This document shows positions 50,812-60,651 of a DNA stretch of 64,000 nucleotides, piece by piece. The DNA lies in NCBI RefSeq assembly GCF_032380675.1, contig NZ_JAWDIX010000003.1:157580-221579 (forward strand). Direction: 5' to 3'. The notes under the pieces were generated by a model. The model saw only the letters and a list, made by a program, of their open reading frames with translations. It was not told the origin of the DNA and searched no databases. The stretch comes from Anaerolentibacter hominis. GTDB lineage: Bacteria; Bacillota; Clostridia; Lachnospirales; Lachnospiraceae. The first letter of the stretch is position 1. Each line of letters begins with the position of its first letter. The position numbers were made by a program, and so were the translations under genes.

Positions 50812-51918
50812 ATGAAGATAACCTGTTCGAAATCAAATCTTTTAAATGGTGTTAACATTGTTTTGAAGGCGGTTCCTGCTAAGACGACAATGCCAATACT
50901 GGAATGTATCATTTTAAAGGTAACAGACCAGTCTGTTCAGATGATTGCCAATGATATGGAACTGGGCATCCAGACAGAAATTGATGCTTTTGTAGAGGAA
51001 CCTGGTATGGTAGCGGTTAATGCAAAAGTATTTTCCGAAATCATCCGTAAGCTGCCGGAAAATGATGTGGTGATCCAGGCAGATGAAGATTATAATATAT
51101 CTATTGTATGTGAGAAAGCGAAGTTTAATATTCTGGGGAAATCCGGTGAAGAATTCCCATTCCTTCCGGAGATCGAACGGGACCAGTCTATAGTCCTTTC
51201 CCAGTTTACCCTGAAAGAATTGATTCGTCAGACGGTATTCTCTATTTCTGACAGTGAAAGCAACCGGATTATGACTGGTGAACTTTTTGAAATTCGTCAG
51301 GATAATCTCAGAGTAATTTCACTGGATGGACATCGAATTTCTATCCGGAGGACGAAATTAAAGGAAGCCTACGATGACAATCAGGTTATTGTTCCAGGTA
51401 AAACATTAATTGAAGTCAGCAAGATTCTCTCCGGAGAGATGTCCGATGAGGTGAAGATATTCTTTACCGACAAGCACATTGTCTTTGAATTTGCTCAGAC
51501 TGTGGTACTCTCCAGATTGATTGAAGGAGATTATTATAAGATTGACCAGATGTTATCCAATGACTATGAGACAAAGATAACCATCAATAAAAAAGAACTG
51601 TTAAGCTGCATCGACCGTGCTACGCTGCTGATTAAAGAATCCGAGAAGCGGCCTATTATTATTAATATTACCGATGGGGGAATGGAGTTAAAGATTAATT
51701 CTGCGATCGGTTCTATGAATGAAGAGATTGATATAGCGAAGGAAGGTAAAGATATTCTGATTGGTTTTAACCCCAGATTTCTGATGGATGCACTTCGGGT
51801 AATTGACGATGAAGAGGTGGATATTTATTTATTTAATCCGAAGGCGCCGTGCTTTATCAAAGACAAAGAAGAAAATTATATTTATCTGATTCTGCCTGTT
51901 AACTTCCTGGCAGCATAG
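50812..51918 (+). CDS. dnaN: DNA polymerase III subunit beta (sliding clamp)
   Basis: 368 residues from MKITCSKSNLLNGVNIVLK, with AAAGGAG upstream at 13 nt; a longer frame through the origin is spurious. Three clamp domains are seen, with AVPAKTTMPILECIIL near residue 20, FAQTVVLSRLIEGDYY near 228 and the C-terminal LILPVNFLAA. The ring tethers polymerase III to DNA. Confidence 0.98.
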   Translation: MKITCSKSNLLNGVNIVLKAVPAKTTMPILECIILKVTDQSVQMIANDMELGIQTEIDAFVEEPGMVAVNAKVFSEIIRKLPENDVVIQADEDYNISIVCEKAKFNILGKSGEEFPFLPEIERDQSIVLSQFTLKELIRQTVFSISDSESNRIMTGELFEIRQDNLRVISLDGHRISIRRTKLKEAYDDNQVIVPGKTLIEVSKILSGEMSDEVKIFFTDKHIVFEFAQTVVLSRLIEGDYYKIDQMLSNDYETKITINKKELLSCIDRATLLIKESEKRPIIINITDGGMELKINSAIGSMNEEIDIAKEGKDILIGFNPRFLMDALRVIDDEEVDIYLFNPKAPCFIKDKEENYIYLILPVNFLAA

Positions 51919-51939
51919 AGAAAGAAGGATTTTGATTTT

Positions 51940-52155
51940 ATGGCGGAGATTGAATTGAAGCTGAGAGAAGAATTTATTAAACTGGGTCAGGCGCTGAAAG
52001 CGGCCGGTCTGGCGGAAAACGGCGGGGATGCCAAGGGAGCCATTCTGGACGGCCAAGTTAAAGTAAATGGCGTCCCGGAATTCCAGAGAGGTAAAAAACT
52101 GCATGAGGGGGACAGAGTTTCGTTTGGAACAGAAGAGATTCTGATTACAAAATGA
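51940..52155 (+). CDS. rlbA: S4-domain RNA-binding protein RlbA/YaaA
   Basis: 71 residues, essentially one S4 domain (FIKLGQALKAAGLAENGGDA, KGAILDGQVKVNGVPEFQRG, KKLHEGDRVSF). It always sits between dnaN and recF in Firmicutes. A role in ribosome assembly has been suggested for relatives. Confidence 0.95.
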   Translation: MAEIELKLREEFIKLGQALKAAGLAENGGDAKGAILDGQVKVNGVPEFQRGKKLHEGDRVSFGTEEILITK

Positions 52156-52189
52156 ATTTCCCAGGCAGACATCACAGAGGTAGGATAAT

Positions 52190-53275
52190 ATGGTCATCCG
52201 GTCTTTACAGCTGAAAGATTATCGTAATTATGATGATCTTTATATGGAATTTGATGATAACGTCAACATTTTGTTTGGCGACAATGCACAGGGAAAGACA
52301 AATATTCTGGAAGCAATTTATCTGGGGAGCACAACCAGGTCTCACAGAGGAAATAAGGACAGGGAGCTGATTCACCTTGGACGGGAGGAATCTCATATCC
52401 GGATCGAGATGAGACGGGAAGAGATTGGTCACAGGATCGATATCCATCTGAAGAGGAACAAGGCAAAAGGAGCGGCTATTGACGGAATGCCGATCCGCAA
52501 GTCCAGCGAGCTGGTAGGTTTTATGAATGTAGTGTTCTTTTCACCGGAAGATCTTTCTATGGTGAAGAACGGCCCGGGAGAGCGCAGAAGATTTGTGGAT
52601 ATGGAGCTGTGTCAGCTGGATAAGGTCTATCTGAATTTTCTGTCAGGCTATAACCGCACCGTGCAGCAGAGAAATAACCTGTTAAAGCAGATCAGTTTCA
52701 AACCTTCATTAATGGATACACTTAGTATATGGGATGAGCAGCTGGTACAATATGGGAATCAGGTCATAGAGGGCAGAAAGAAATTTATTACATGCCTGAA
52801 TGATGTTATTCGGGATATTCACTATCAGCTCTCCGGAGAAAAGGAAGAAATCCACATCCAGTATGTTCCTTCTGTGGATAAAGACGAGTTTCTGACAAAG
52901 CTGGAACAGGGACGGGAGCGGGATATCGCTTTAAAGACCACAAATACAGGCCCGCACCGGGATGATCTGGTGTTTTATATTAATGATCTGGATATCCGCC
53001 GGTTTGGTTCACAGGGACAGGTAAGAAGCGCCACGCTGTCATTAAAACTGGCAGAAATTGAATTGGTTAAGAGGATGACAGGGCACAAGCCGATTCTGCT
53101 TCTGGATGACGTGCTCTCGGAGCTGGACCGTACAAGGCAGAAACAGCTGTTAAATGGGATTCAGGATATTCAGGTAATTATAACTTGTACCGGTATGGAA
53201 GAATTTATTCGTGACCGGCTGAAGATTAATAAAGTGTATCATGTGTCGGAGGGAAAGGTAACTATCACAGAATAG
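52190..53275 (+). CDS. recF: DNA replication and repair protein RecF
   Basis: 361 residues, SMC-like ATPase. Walker A is FGDNAQGKTNILEAIYLGS (near 30), signature region SQGQVRSATLSLKLAE (near 277) and Walker B PILLLDDVLSELD (near 300). It guides RecR/RecO to gaps. The stop codon lies inside the first terminal repeat of the adjacent small element. Confidence 0.97.
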   Translation: MVIRSLQLKDYRNYDDLYMEFDDNVNILFGDNAQGKTNILEAIYLGSTTRSHRGNKDRELIHLGREESHIRIEMRREEIGHRIDIHLKRNKAKGAAIDGMPIRKSSELVGFMNVVFFSPEDLSMVKNGPGERRRFVDMELCQLDKVYLNFLSGYNRTVQQRNNLLKQISFKPSLMDTLSIWDEQLVQYGNQVIEGRKKFITCLNDVIRDIHYQLSGEKEEIHIQYVPSVDKDEFLTKLEQGRERDIALKTTNTGPHRDDLVFYINDLDIRRFGSQGQVRSATLSLKLAEIELVKRMTGHKPILLLDDVLSELDRTRQKQLLNGIQDIQVIITCTGMEEFIRDRLKINKVYHVSEGKVTITE

Positions 53276-53427
53276 TGAATAATGAAGAATGAAGATATCT
53301 ATAAAATGAAGAGTTTATAATGAAGAATGAAGAACGTGGAAAGAAACGTTCCAACAATTTATTTTAATATTGTAGACAGATTTTCGTTGTAAATTAATAT
53401 TATTTTCACTCTTCATTATCCACTATT
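53271..53427. mobile_element. MITE-like element between recF and gyrB
   Basis: AATAGTGAATAATGAAGAATG at the left and its near-complement at the right (53407-53427, 19 of 21 positions; shown as CACTCTTCATTATCCACTAT) bound a 157-bp A/T-rich, non-coding stretch. Inside is a direct repeat of AATGAAGAATGAAGA. There is no transposase. The left end overlaps the last codon of recF. Confidence 0.65.
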
Positions 53428-53501
53428 TGATAAGGATTATAAAGAGGCAGTTTGAAAAGGCGGCAGCAGGAAGCCTTTTGGTTTCGGTATTGGAGGTAAT
53501 A

Positions 53502-55436
53502 ATGAATATGGATTTTAATATGGACAAGGATACGGAATACGGTGCGGATCAGATTCAGATTCTGGAAGGCCTGGAGGCGGTAAGAAAACGTCCGGGAATG
53601 TACATTGGAAGTACATCTTCCAAGGGGCTTCACCATCTGGTTTCAGAGATCGTGGATAACGCAATTGATGAGGCTCTGGCAGGATTCTGTGATACGATTC
53701 TGGTAGTGATTAATAAGGATAATTCCGTTACCGTCTGTGATAACGGAAGAGGAATCCCTGTTGGAATTAACAGTAAGACGGGCCTTCCAGGTGTGGAAGT
53801 GGTATTTACCATTCTGCATGCCGGCGGAAAATTCGGCGGCGGGGGATATAAGGTATCCGGCGGTCTGCATGGCGTTGGTGCATCGGTTGTCAACGCACTG
53901 TCTGAATGGCTGGAGGTAACGATTCATACAGACGGAAAGAAATACAGACAGCGCTATGAGCGGGGGCAGGTTGTTAAAAAGCTGGAAATCATCGGCGATA
54001 CAGATCATACCGGTACGGATGTAACATTCAAACCGGATGGAGAAATTTTTGAGGAGACCGTATTTGAATACGATCTGTTAAAACAGCGCCTCCGGGAAAT
54101 GGCTTTCCTGACTAAGAATGTCAAGATCGTACTCCGAGATGACAGAGCAGAGGAGCCGGAGGAACGTGTATTCCACTATGAAGGCGGTATTAAGGAATAT
54201 GTGGCATATTTAAATCGTCACAAAGATCCCCTTTATGACAGTATTATTTACTGTGAAGGACAGAAAGATGATGTCTACGTGGAAGTAGCGATGCAGCATA
54301 ATAGTTCCTATACAGACGGAACCTACAGTTTTGTCAATAATATCACCACACCGGAAGGCGGAACCCATCTCACCGGATTTAAAAATGCTTTAACGAAAAC
54401 GTTCAATGATTATGCCAGAGAGCAGAAGTTTTTGAAGGATAACGAACAGAACTTAAACGGTGAGGACATCAGAGAGGGTCTGACCGCTATTATAAGTGTA
54501 AAACTGCCTGATCCTCAGTTTGAGGGACAGACAAAGCAGAAACTGGGCAATTCGGAGGCGAGAGGGGCTGTAGATAACATTGTAAGCGAGCAGCTGACCT
54601 ATTTCCTGGAGCAGAATCCCAATGTTGCTAAAATTATATGTGAGAAAGCAGTACTTGCACAGCGGGCCAGAGATGCGGCCAGGAAAGCCAGGGATCTGAC
54701 CAGAAGAAAAACGGCTCTGGAGGGTGTCAGCCTGCCGGGTAAGCTGGCAGATTGTTCCGATAAGGACCCGAAGAATTGTGAGATATATATTGTAGAGGGA
54801 GACTCCGCAGGGGGAAGCGCCAAGACAGCCAGATCCCGTGCTACGCAGGCGATTCTGCCGCTGAGAGGTAAAATCCTGAATGTGGAGAAATCAAGACTGG
54901 ATAAAATACTGGTCAATAACGAGATCAAGGCCATGATTACAGCTTTTGGAACTGGTATCTCGGAGGACTTTGATATCAGTAAACTCCGCTATCACAAGAT
55001 TATTATTATGACGGATGCGGATGTGGATGGTGCGCATATCAGCACACTTCTATTAACCTTCCTGTACCGTTTTATGCCTGATTTGATCAAAGACGGTTAT
55101 GTCTATCTGGCTCAGCCGCCGCTGTATAAACTGGAGAGGGGCAAGCTGGTCCGCTATGCGTACAGCGATGATGAGCTCAATTCCATGCTGGAAGAGGTGG
55201 GCAGAGACGGAAACAATAAGATCCAGCGTTATAAAGGACTTGGGGAGATGGATGCGGAGCAGCTCTGGGAAACTACCATGGACCCGGAGAAACGTATCTT
55301 GCTGCGTGTTACCATTGATGAAGAGGAATCATCAGAGATTGATCTGACCTTTACCACCCTGATGGGAGATAAAGTAGAGCCAAGAAGAGAATTTATTGAA
55401 GCAAATGCCAAGTATGTGAAAAACTTAGACATCTGA
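53502..55436 (+). CDS. gyrB: DNA gyrase subunit B
   Basis: 644 residues from MNMDFNMDKDTEYGADQIQ, with GGAGG 5 nt upstream; an earlier ATG lies in the repeat element. GHKL ATPase motifs are EIVDNAIDEALAGFC, DNGRGIPV and GGLHGVGASVVNAL. The Toprim domain has VEGDSAGGSAK (near 435) and DADVDGAHIST (near 510). It supplies ATP-driven strand passage with GyrA. Confidence 0.98.
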   Translation: MNMDFNMDKDTEYGADQIQILEGLEAVRKRPGMYIGSTSSKGLHHLVSEIVDNAIDEALAGFCDTILVVINKDNSVTVCDNGRGIPVGINSKTGLPGVEVVFTILHAGGKFGGGGYKVSGGLHGVGASVVNALSEWLEVTIHTDGKKYRQRYERGQVVKKLEIIGDTDHTGTDVTFKPDGEIFEETVFEYDLLKQRLREMAFLTKNVKIVLRDDRAEEPEERVFHYEGGIKEYVAYLNRHKDPLYDSIIYCEGQKDDVYVEVAMQHNSSYTDGTYSFVNNITTPEGGTHLTGFKNALTKTFNDYAREQKFLKDNEQNLNGEDIREGLTAIISVKLPDPQFEGQTKQKLGNSEARGAVDNIVSEQLTYFLEQNPNVAKIICEKAVLAQRARDAARKARDLTRRKTALEGVSLPGKLADCSDKDPKNCEIYIVEGDSAGGSAKTARSRATQAILPLRGKILNVEKSRLDKILVNNEIKAMITAFGTGISEDFDISKLRYHKIIIMTDADVDGAHISTLLLTFLYRFMPDLIKDGYVYLAQPPLYKLERGKLVRYAYSDDELNSMLEEVGRDGNNKIQRYKGLGEMDAEQLWETTMDPEKRILLRVTIDEEESSEIDLTFTTLMGDKVEPRREFIEANAKYVKNLDI

Positions 55437-55450
55437 TGGAGGAGAAAACA

Positions 55451-57964
55451 ATGGATGAAACTATTTTCGATAAGGTCCATGAGGTAGACCTGAAGAAAAC
55501 GATGGAGACATCGTATATCGATTATGCTATGTCAGTTATCGCCGCGCGTGCTCTTCCTGATGTCAGAGATGGTTTGAAGCCGGTACAGAGAAGAATTCTC
55601 CACGCGATGATCGAGCTGAACAATGGGCCGGATAAACCCCATCGTAAATGTGCCCGTATCGTCGGCGATACCATGGGTAAATACCATCCTCACGGCGACA
55701 GTTCCATTTATGGGGCCTTGGTTAATCTGGCCCAGGAATGGTCAACAAGGTATCCCCTGGTGGACGGTCATGGAAACTTTGGTTCCGTAGATGGCGACGG
55801 CGCCGCGGCCATGCGTTATACAGAAGCCAGACTGAGCAAAATCTCTATGGAGATGCTCTCTGATATTAATAAAGATACGGTAGATTTCGTTCCGAACTTT
55901 GATGAGACGGAAAAAGAACCTGCCGTTCTGCCTTCCCGCTTCCCGAATCTGTTAATTAACGGAACGTCTGGTATTGCTGTCGGTATGGCTACAAATATAC
56001 CGCCTCACAACCTCAGGGAAGTTATTAACGGCGTAGTCAGGATTATCGACAACCGGATAGAGGAAGACCGTCAGACATCGATTGAGGAATTATTAAAAAT
56101 AATAAAAGGACCCGACTTCCCTACAGGAGCCACTATTTTAGGCACAGCCGGCATTGATCAGGCTTACCGGACCGGACGGGGTAAAATCAGGGTAAGGGCC
56201 GTTACGGAAATAGAGCCGATGGCAAACGGCAAGAATCGTATCGTCGTCACTGAACTGCCCTATATGGTGAATAAAGCAAGACTGATTGAGAAGATTGCAG
56301 AGCTGGTACATGAGAAGAAGATAGATGGCATCACTGATTTGAGAGATGAATCCAATCGGAACGGCATGCGTATCTGTATTGAGCTGCGCCGGGATGTAAA
56401 TTCAAATGTTATCTTAAATCAATTATACAAGCATACCCAGCTGCAGGATACGTTTGGTGTTATTATGCTGGCTCTGGTCAACAACGAACCCAGAGTCCTG
56501 AATTTGAGCCAGATGCTGGAATACTACCTGAAGCATCAGGAGGAAGTTGTCACCAGAAGGACCCGCTATGACTTAAATAAAGCCCAGGAGAGGGCTCATA
56601 TCCTGGAAGGCCTGCTTATTGCTCTGGATAATATTGATGAGGTAATTAAAATCGTCCGTTCTTCCAGAAACGGTGCGGAAGCAAAAGAGCATCTGATGGA
56701 GAGATTTGGTCTGACAGATGTTCAGTCTCAGGCAATCATCGATATGAGACTGAGGGCTCTGACCGGTCTGGAGAGAGAAAAGCTGGAAACGGAATACGCG
56801 GATCTGATGGAAAAGATTGCATATTATCAGGCCATTCTCTCCGATGAAAAGAAACTGTTAGGCGTAATCAGAGAAGAAATTCTCGCTATTTCCGACAAAT
56901 ACGGGGACGAGAGAAGGACATCCATAGGATATGATATCTATGATATTACCACAGAGGATCTGATACCGAGAGAAAACGTGGTAATCAGCATGACGAAGCT
57001 GGGTTATATCAAGAGAATGAACGTCGATAACTTTAAAGCACAGAACCGGGGCGGCAAGGGAATTAAGGGAATGCAGACCATAGAGGAAGATTTCATAGAG
57101 GATCTGTTTATGTCAACAACCCATCATTTCCTGATGTTCTTCACCAATAAAGGAAGAGTATACCGGCTGAAAGCATATGAGATTCCGGAATCAGGAAGAA
57201 CAGCCAGAGGTACGGCTATCGTCAACCTTCTGCAGCTGCAGCCGGAGGAAAATATAACCGCGGTTATTCCTCTCCGGGAATACGATGAATCCAAATATTT
57301 ATTTATGGCAACCAAGAAGGGCATCGTCAAAAAGACGTCAATCGCAGAGTATATGAATATCCGGAAATCCGGGCTTCAGGCGATTAATCTGCGGGAGGAC
57401 GACGAACTGATCGAAGTTAAGGTTACCGACCGTGAAAAAGATATTATCCTTGTGACTAAACATGGCATGTGTATCCGGTTTAATGAGGAGGATGTCAGAC
57501 CGACAGGAAGAACTTCCATGGGTGTCATCGGAATGAATCTGGATGACAGCGACGAAATAGTAGGTATGCAGTTAAATACCCAGGGAGATTATCTCCTCTT
57601 TGTTTCAGAGTATGGAATGGGTAAACGTACTAAGATGGAAGAATTTACACCCCAGCGCCGCGGAGGTAAAGGTGTAAAATGTTATAAGATTACGGAAAAA
57701 ACCGGGAATGTAGTCGGAGTCAAGGCAGTCAATGAAGAAAATGAAATGATGCTGATTACGACTCAGGGTATTATAATACGAATCATGGTTTCTCAGATTT
57801 CAGATCTGGGACGGATCACTTCTGGAGTAAAACTGATTAACGTTGATTCAGAAAATGATGTTACGGTAGCCAGTATCGCCAAGGTGAGAGAGGGCAGCAC
57901 AGAGGACCCGATCGGTGAAACGCCTGCCGAAGAAGAGGCGGAAGCAGAAAAATCGGAGGGATGA
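55451..57964 (+). CDS. gyrA: DNA gyrase subunit A
   Basis: 837 residues from MDETIFDKVHEVDLK, with GGAGGAG 6 nt upstream; an ATG overlapping the gyrB stop is too close to that site. The catalytic tyrosine lies in AAMRYTEARLSK (near 120). The quinolone region reads HPHGDSSIYGALVNLAQEW, with serine and a small residue at the usual resistance positions. The GyrA box appears as AQNRGGKG, followed by a beta-pinwheel; PQRRGGKG is in a late blade. The C-terminus is an acidic tail (EEEAEAEKSEG). Confidence 0.98.
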   Translation: MDETIFDKVHEVDLKKTMETSYIDYAMSVIAARALPDVRDGLKPVQRRILHAMIELNNGPDKPHRKCARIVGDTMGKYHPHGDSSIYGALVNLAQEWSTRYPLVDGHGNFGSVDGDGAAAMRYTEARLSKISMEMLSDINKDTVDFVPNFDETEKEPAVLPSRFPNLLINGTSGIAVGMATNIPPHNLREVINGVVRIIDNRIEEDRQTSIEELLKIIKGPDFPTGATILGTAGIDQAYRTGRGKIRVRAVTEIEPMANGKNRIVVTELPYMVNKARLIEKIAELVHEKKIDGITDLRDESNRNGMRICIELRRDVNSNVILNQLYKHTQLQDTFGVIMLALVNNEPRVLNLSQMLEYYLKHQEEVVTRRTRYDLNKAQERAHILEGLLIALDNIDEVIKIVRSSRNGAEAKEHLMERFGLTDVQSQAIIDMRLRALTGLEREKLETEYADLMEKIAYYQAILSDEKKLLGVIREEILAISDKYGDERRTSIGYDIYDITTEDLIPRENVVISMTKLGYIKRMNVDNFKAQNRGGKGIKGMQTIEEDFIEDLFMSTTHHFLMFFTNKGRVYRLKAYEIPESGRTARGTAIVNLLQLQPEENITAVIPLREYDESKYLFMATKKGIVKKTSIAEYMNIRKSGLQAINLREDDELIEVKVTDREKDIILVTKHGMCIRFNEEDVRPTGRTSMGVIGMNLDDSDEIVGMQLNTQGDYLLFVSEYGMGKRTKMEEFTPQRRGGKGVKCYKITEKTGNVVGVKAVNEENEMMLITTQGIIIRIMVSQISDLGRITSGVKLINVDSENDVTVASIAKVREGSTEDPIGETPAEEEAEAEKSEG

Positions 57965-57971
57965 AACGCCG

Positions 57972-58814
57972 ATGAGAACAATTCACACAGATGAAATCAT
58001 ACGCAATATTAAAGAAATGTGTATTGAGGCGAATTATATCCTTTCAGAGGACATGGAAACTGTAATTTTACAGTCTGCCGGGAGCGAAACAGCAGCTCTC
58101 GGCAGACAAATCCTGGGACAGCTTACTGAGAATATCCGGATTGCAAGAGAAGAACAGATACCGATCTGTCAGGATACGGGTATGGCTGTTGTATTTCTGG
58201 AAATTGGTCAGGATGTCCATATAGAAGGTGATAATCTGGAAGATGCGGTCAACGAAGGAATCCGGCAGGGCTATCAGGAGGGTTATCTGAGAAAATCCGT
58301 AGTAGCAGATCCTCTTCTAAGGGAGAATACCAGGGATAACACACCGGGCATTATTCACTACTCTATTGTTCCGGGTGAAAATGTCAATATTACAGTCGCA
58401 CCCAAGGGTTTTGGAAGTGAAAATATGAGCCGGATCTATATGCTCAAGCCTGCAGACGGTGAAGAAGGGGTAAAGGAAGCCGTATTGGAGACGGTGAAAT
58501 TAGCCGGTCCTAATGCCTGTCCGCCCATTGTAGTGGGAGTCGGAATCGGAGGCAGTTTTGAAAAGTGCGCCTGGCTGGCCAAGAAAGCGCTGACCAGAGA
58601 TCTGAAGGAACGCTCGCCTCTGCCCCATATACGTAAGATGGAGGAAGAACTTCTCGTACGCATAAATGAACTTGGCATCGGTCCTGCTGGACTGGGCGGA
58701 AAGACCACTGCGCTGGGCGTGAATATTGAAACCTATCCTACTCATATTGCAGGACTTCCAATGGCAGTCAATATTTGCTGCCATGTAAATCGGCATGTAA
58801 AGAGATGTCTATAA
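57972..58814 (+). CDS. fumA: Fumarate hydratase (class I) alpha subunit
   Basis: 280 residues from MRTIHTDEIIRNIKE, 7 bp after gyrA, with GGAGGG upstream. Iron-sulphur cluster cysteines fit PICQDTG (near 62), NACPPIVVGVGIGG (near 185) and the C-terminal NICCHVNRH. The signature GPAGLGGKTTALGV is present. It could in principle be a tartrate dehydratase alpha subunit; the paired beta subunit next door supports a two-subunit fumarase. Confidence 0.93.
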   Translation: MRTIHTDEIIRNIKEMCIEANYILSEDMETVILQSAGSETAALGRQILGQLTENIRIAREEQIPICQDTGMAVVFLEIGQDVHIEGDNLEDAVNEGIRQGYQEGYLRKSVVADPLLRENTRDNTPGIIHYSIVPGENVNITVAPKGFGSENMSRIYMLKPADGEEGVKEAVLETVKLAGPNACPPIVVGVGIGGSFEKCAWLAKKALTRDLKERSPLPHIRKMEEELLVRINELGIGPAGLGGKTTALGVNIETYPTHIAGLPMAVNICCHVNRHVKRCL

Positions 58815-58846
58815 TGTTTATAACTGAAAATACAAGTGTGCGGCAT

Positions 58847-58945
58847 TGTGGATGAATTTATTTTGAAGTAGGACAATAAGTCTGCTAAGCCGCCAAATAG
58901 AAGGAAAGTTTCCAGATAATTGTTGTGGATAAAAATGTGCATAAC
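58847..58945. promoter_or_regulatory. DnaA-box cluster between fumarase genes
   Basis: TGTGGATGA (58847), TGTGGATAA (58925, a perfect TTATCCACA on the minus strand) and TGTGCATAA (58937, TTATGCACA, which fits TTATNCACA) share one orientation. The last two are 12 bp apart. A weaker TGTGGAAAA is at 58970. Confidence 0.6.
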
Positions 58946-58968
58946 TTTGAGGATAAAGGGGATGTATT

Positions 58969-59538
58969 GTGGAAAAGTATATTACTACACCTGTAGATGA
59001 ATTGACAGCCAGTCAGTTGCATGCCGGTGATTTTGTCTACATAACCGGTGTAATTTATACGGCCAGGGATGCCGCGCACAAAAAGCTGTATGAAGCAATT
59101 CAGGAGGAAGGAGAGATTCCTTTTGATCTGAAAGGCAGCTTTCTATATTATCTGGGACCGACTCCCGCCAGAGAGGGAAGGGTAATTGGTTCTGCCGGCC
59201 CTACAACCAGCAGCCGAATGGATAAATATACGCCGGCGCTTTTAGACAGGGGTCTTGCCGGTATGATAGGTAAAGGAAAGAGAAGCTCTGAAGTCATAGA
59301 TGCCATGATCCGGAATAAAGCAGTATATTTTGCGGCGATCGGCGGGGCAGGAGCGCTGCTTTCCAAATGTATCACCGGAGCAGAGGTGATTGCCTATGAC
59401 GAGCTGGGCACAGAAGCGGTACGCCGGCTCGAGGTAGAGAATTTCCCGGTGATTGTAGTCATTGACAGTCAAGGAAATAATTTATATGAGACAGCTGTGG
59501 CGGATTATTTAAATGGACAGCATAAGAATAAGGTTTGA
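58969..59538 (+). CDS. fumB: Fumarate hydratase (class I) beta subunit
   Basis: 189 residues from a GTG start with AAAGGGG 7 nt upstream. It has the family pattern AGDFVYITGVIYTARDAAHKK, YYLGPTPAREG and the signature GSAGPTTSSRMDKY near 85. IGGAGALLSKCITGAEVIAY is also typical. It forms the swivel domain of the two-subunit enzyme converting fumarate and malate. The 154-bp gap to the alpha gene contains DnaA boxes. Confidence 0.93.
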   Translation: MEKYITTPVDELTASQLHAGDFVYITGVIYTARDAAHKKLYEAIQEEGEIPFDLKGSFLYYLGPTPAREGRVIGSAGPTTSSRMDKYTPALLDRGLAGMIGKGKRSSEVIDAMIRNKAVYFAAIGGAGALLSKCITGAEVIAYDELGTEAVRRLEVENFPVIVVIDSQGNNLYETAVADYLNGQHKNKV

Positions 59539-59682
59539 TATGTAATAAATTTCTGCAATAAGGATATACTAGCGAGTGGAAGATTTTAGTTGACAAATAA
59601 TCTTTCCTTTGCTAATATATTATATGCGCTTGACACAACAAAAGCAGGCGCAGAACTGAATAGCAGTTACAGATTCAGATGA

Positions 59683-59770
59683 GGAGAAATACTCAAGAGG
59701 CTGAAGAGGCGCCCCTGCTAAGGGTGTAGGTCGTTTACGCGGCGCGAGGGTTCAAATCCCTCTTTCTCCG
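59683..59770 (+). tRNA. tRNA-Ser (anticodon GCU)
   Basis: 88 nt with a long variable arm typical of serine tRNAs. The acceptor is GGAGAAA/TTTCTCC, the anticodon loop CTGCTAA (GCU, reads AGC/AGU) and the T-arm GGGTTCAAATCCC. The discriminator is G and CCA is not encoded. Confidence 0.95.
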
Positions 59771-59773
59771 TCC

Positions 59774-59813
59774 AAAAAAAGAAGAAAAACCATTCGGTTT
59801 TTCTTCTTTTTTT
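59774..59813. terminator. Bidirectional terminator for tRNA-Ser and degV
   Basis: A 17-18-bp A/G-rich stem with CC-ATTC-GG at the tip is followed by seven T on the plus strand and by T on the minus strand. The degV stop lies 2 bp away. Confidence 0.9.
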
Positions 59814-59814
59814 G

Positions 59815-60651
59815 TTATTTTGCAATGTATGCGATACCCACAGCTCCGGGACCGGCATGCGTGCCAACTATGACCCCGATATCATTGGATTTAACATTTT
59901 TGCTGTCTACATGGGGAGTGATAAATTCGATACAGTCAGAAAGCACCTCCGGCGCATTGGTATGTCCGAAGAAGAAGGAATAATCAAAATCAGGTGCGTC
60001 TTCCTTCATCTTTTCAAGCAGCCAGCGAAAAGCTGCTTTTCTTCCCCGTACTTTGCCGACCGATTCCACCTTGCCATGCTCGATGGAAACAATTGGATTG
60101 ATACCCAGTACGCTTCCGATAATAGCGGTTGAAGAAGAGATCCGGCCGCCCATTTTTAAATATTTTAAGGTATCTACGGCTGCATAGAGGCGGACACGGC
60201 TTTTGAGTTCTTCGATTTTTCCGGCAATTTCTTCTGCGGTCTTCCCCTGGTCCCGCATAATCACAGCCTCTTCAATCAAAAGTGCAAGCCCGAAGGTTAC
60301 ATTTTTAGAATCAATCAGGAAAATATGATCGCTGTCCAGAGAATTTTTAGCGATGACTGCCGACTGATATGTACCGCTTAATTCAGATGAAATGAAGATG
60401 CCAATTACATCATCACCCTTGCTGATATATTTTTTAAACACGGCTTCCAGGTCAAAGGGATTTAACTGGGAAGTAGTCGGCAATGTATCTGCCTCCTGAA
60501 GCTTCTTATAAAATTCTTCATTGGAAATATCAATTCCATCCCGATAAGCTTCCTCACCAAAATGGACAAGCAGCGGGATAATATCGATGCCCATATCTGC
60601 CCCCTTCTGCTGGGAAATATCACTGGTACTGTCGGTAATAATCCGTATCAT
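59815..60651 (-). CDS. DegV-family fatty-acid-binding protein (FakB-like)
   Basis: 278 residues, two-domain EDD fold. Motifs: IITDSTSDIS (3-12), LPTTSQLNPFDLEAVF (near 57), IFISSELSGTYQSA (near 85), and KYLKMGGRISSSTAIIGSVL (near 163). Proteins of this family bind a fatty acid and present it to the FakA kinase. It overlaps the MarR-like gene by 4 nt (ATGA), so the two are co-translated. Confidence 0.93.
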   Translation of the reverse strand: MIRIITDSTSDISQQKGADMGIDIIPLLVHFGEEAYRDGIDISNEEFYKKLQEADTLPTTSQLNPFDLEAVFKKYISKGDDVIGIFISSELSGTYQSAVIAKNSLDSDHIFLIDSKNVTFGLALLIEEAVIMRDQGKTAEEIAGKIEELKSRVRLYAAVDTLKYLKMGGRISSSTAIIGSVLGINPIVSIEHGKVESVGKVRGRKAAFRWLLEKMKEDAPDFDYSFFFGHTNAPEVLSDCIEFITPHVDSKNVKSNDIGVIVGTHAGPGAVGIAYIAK

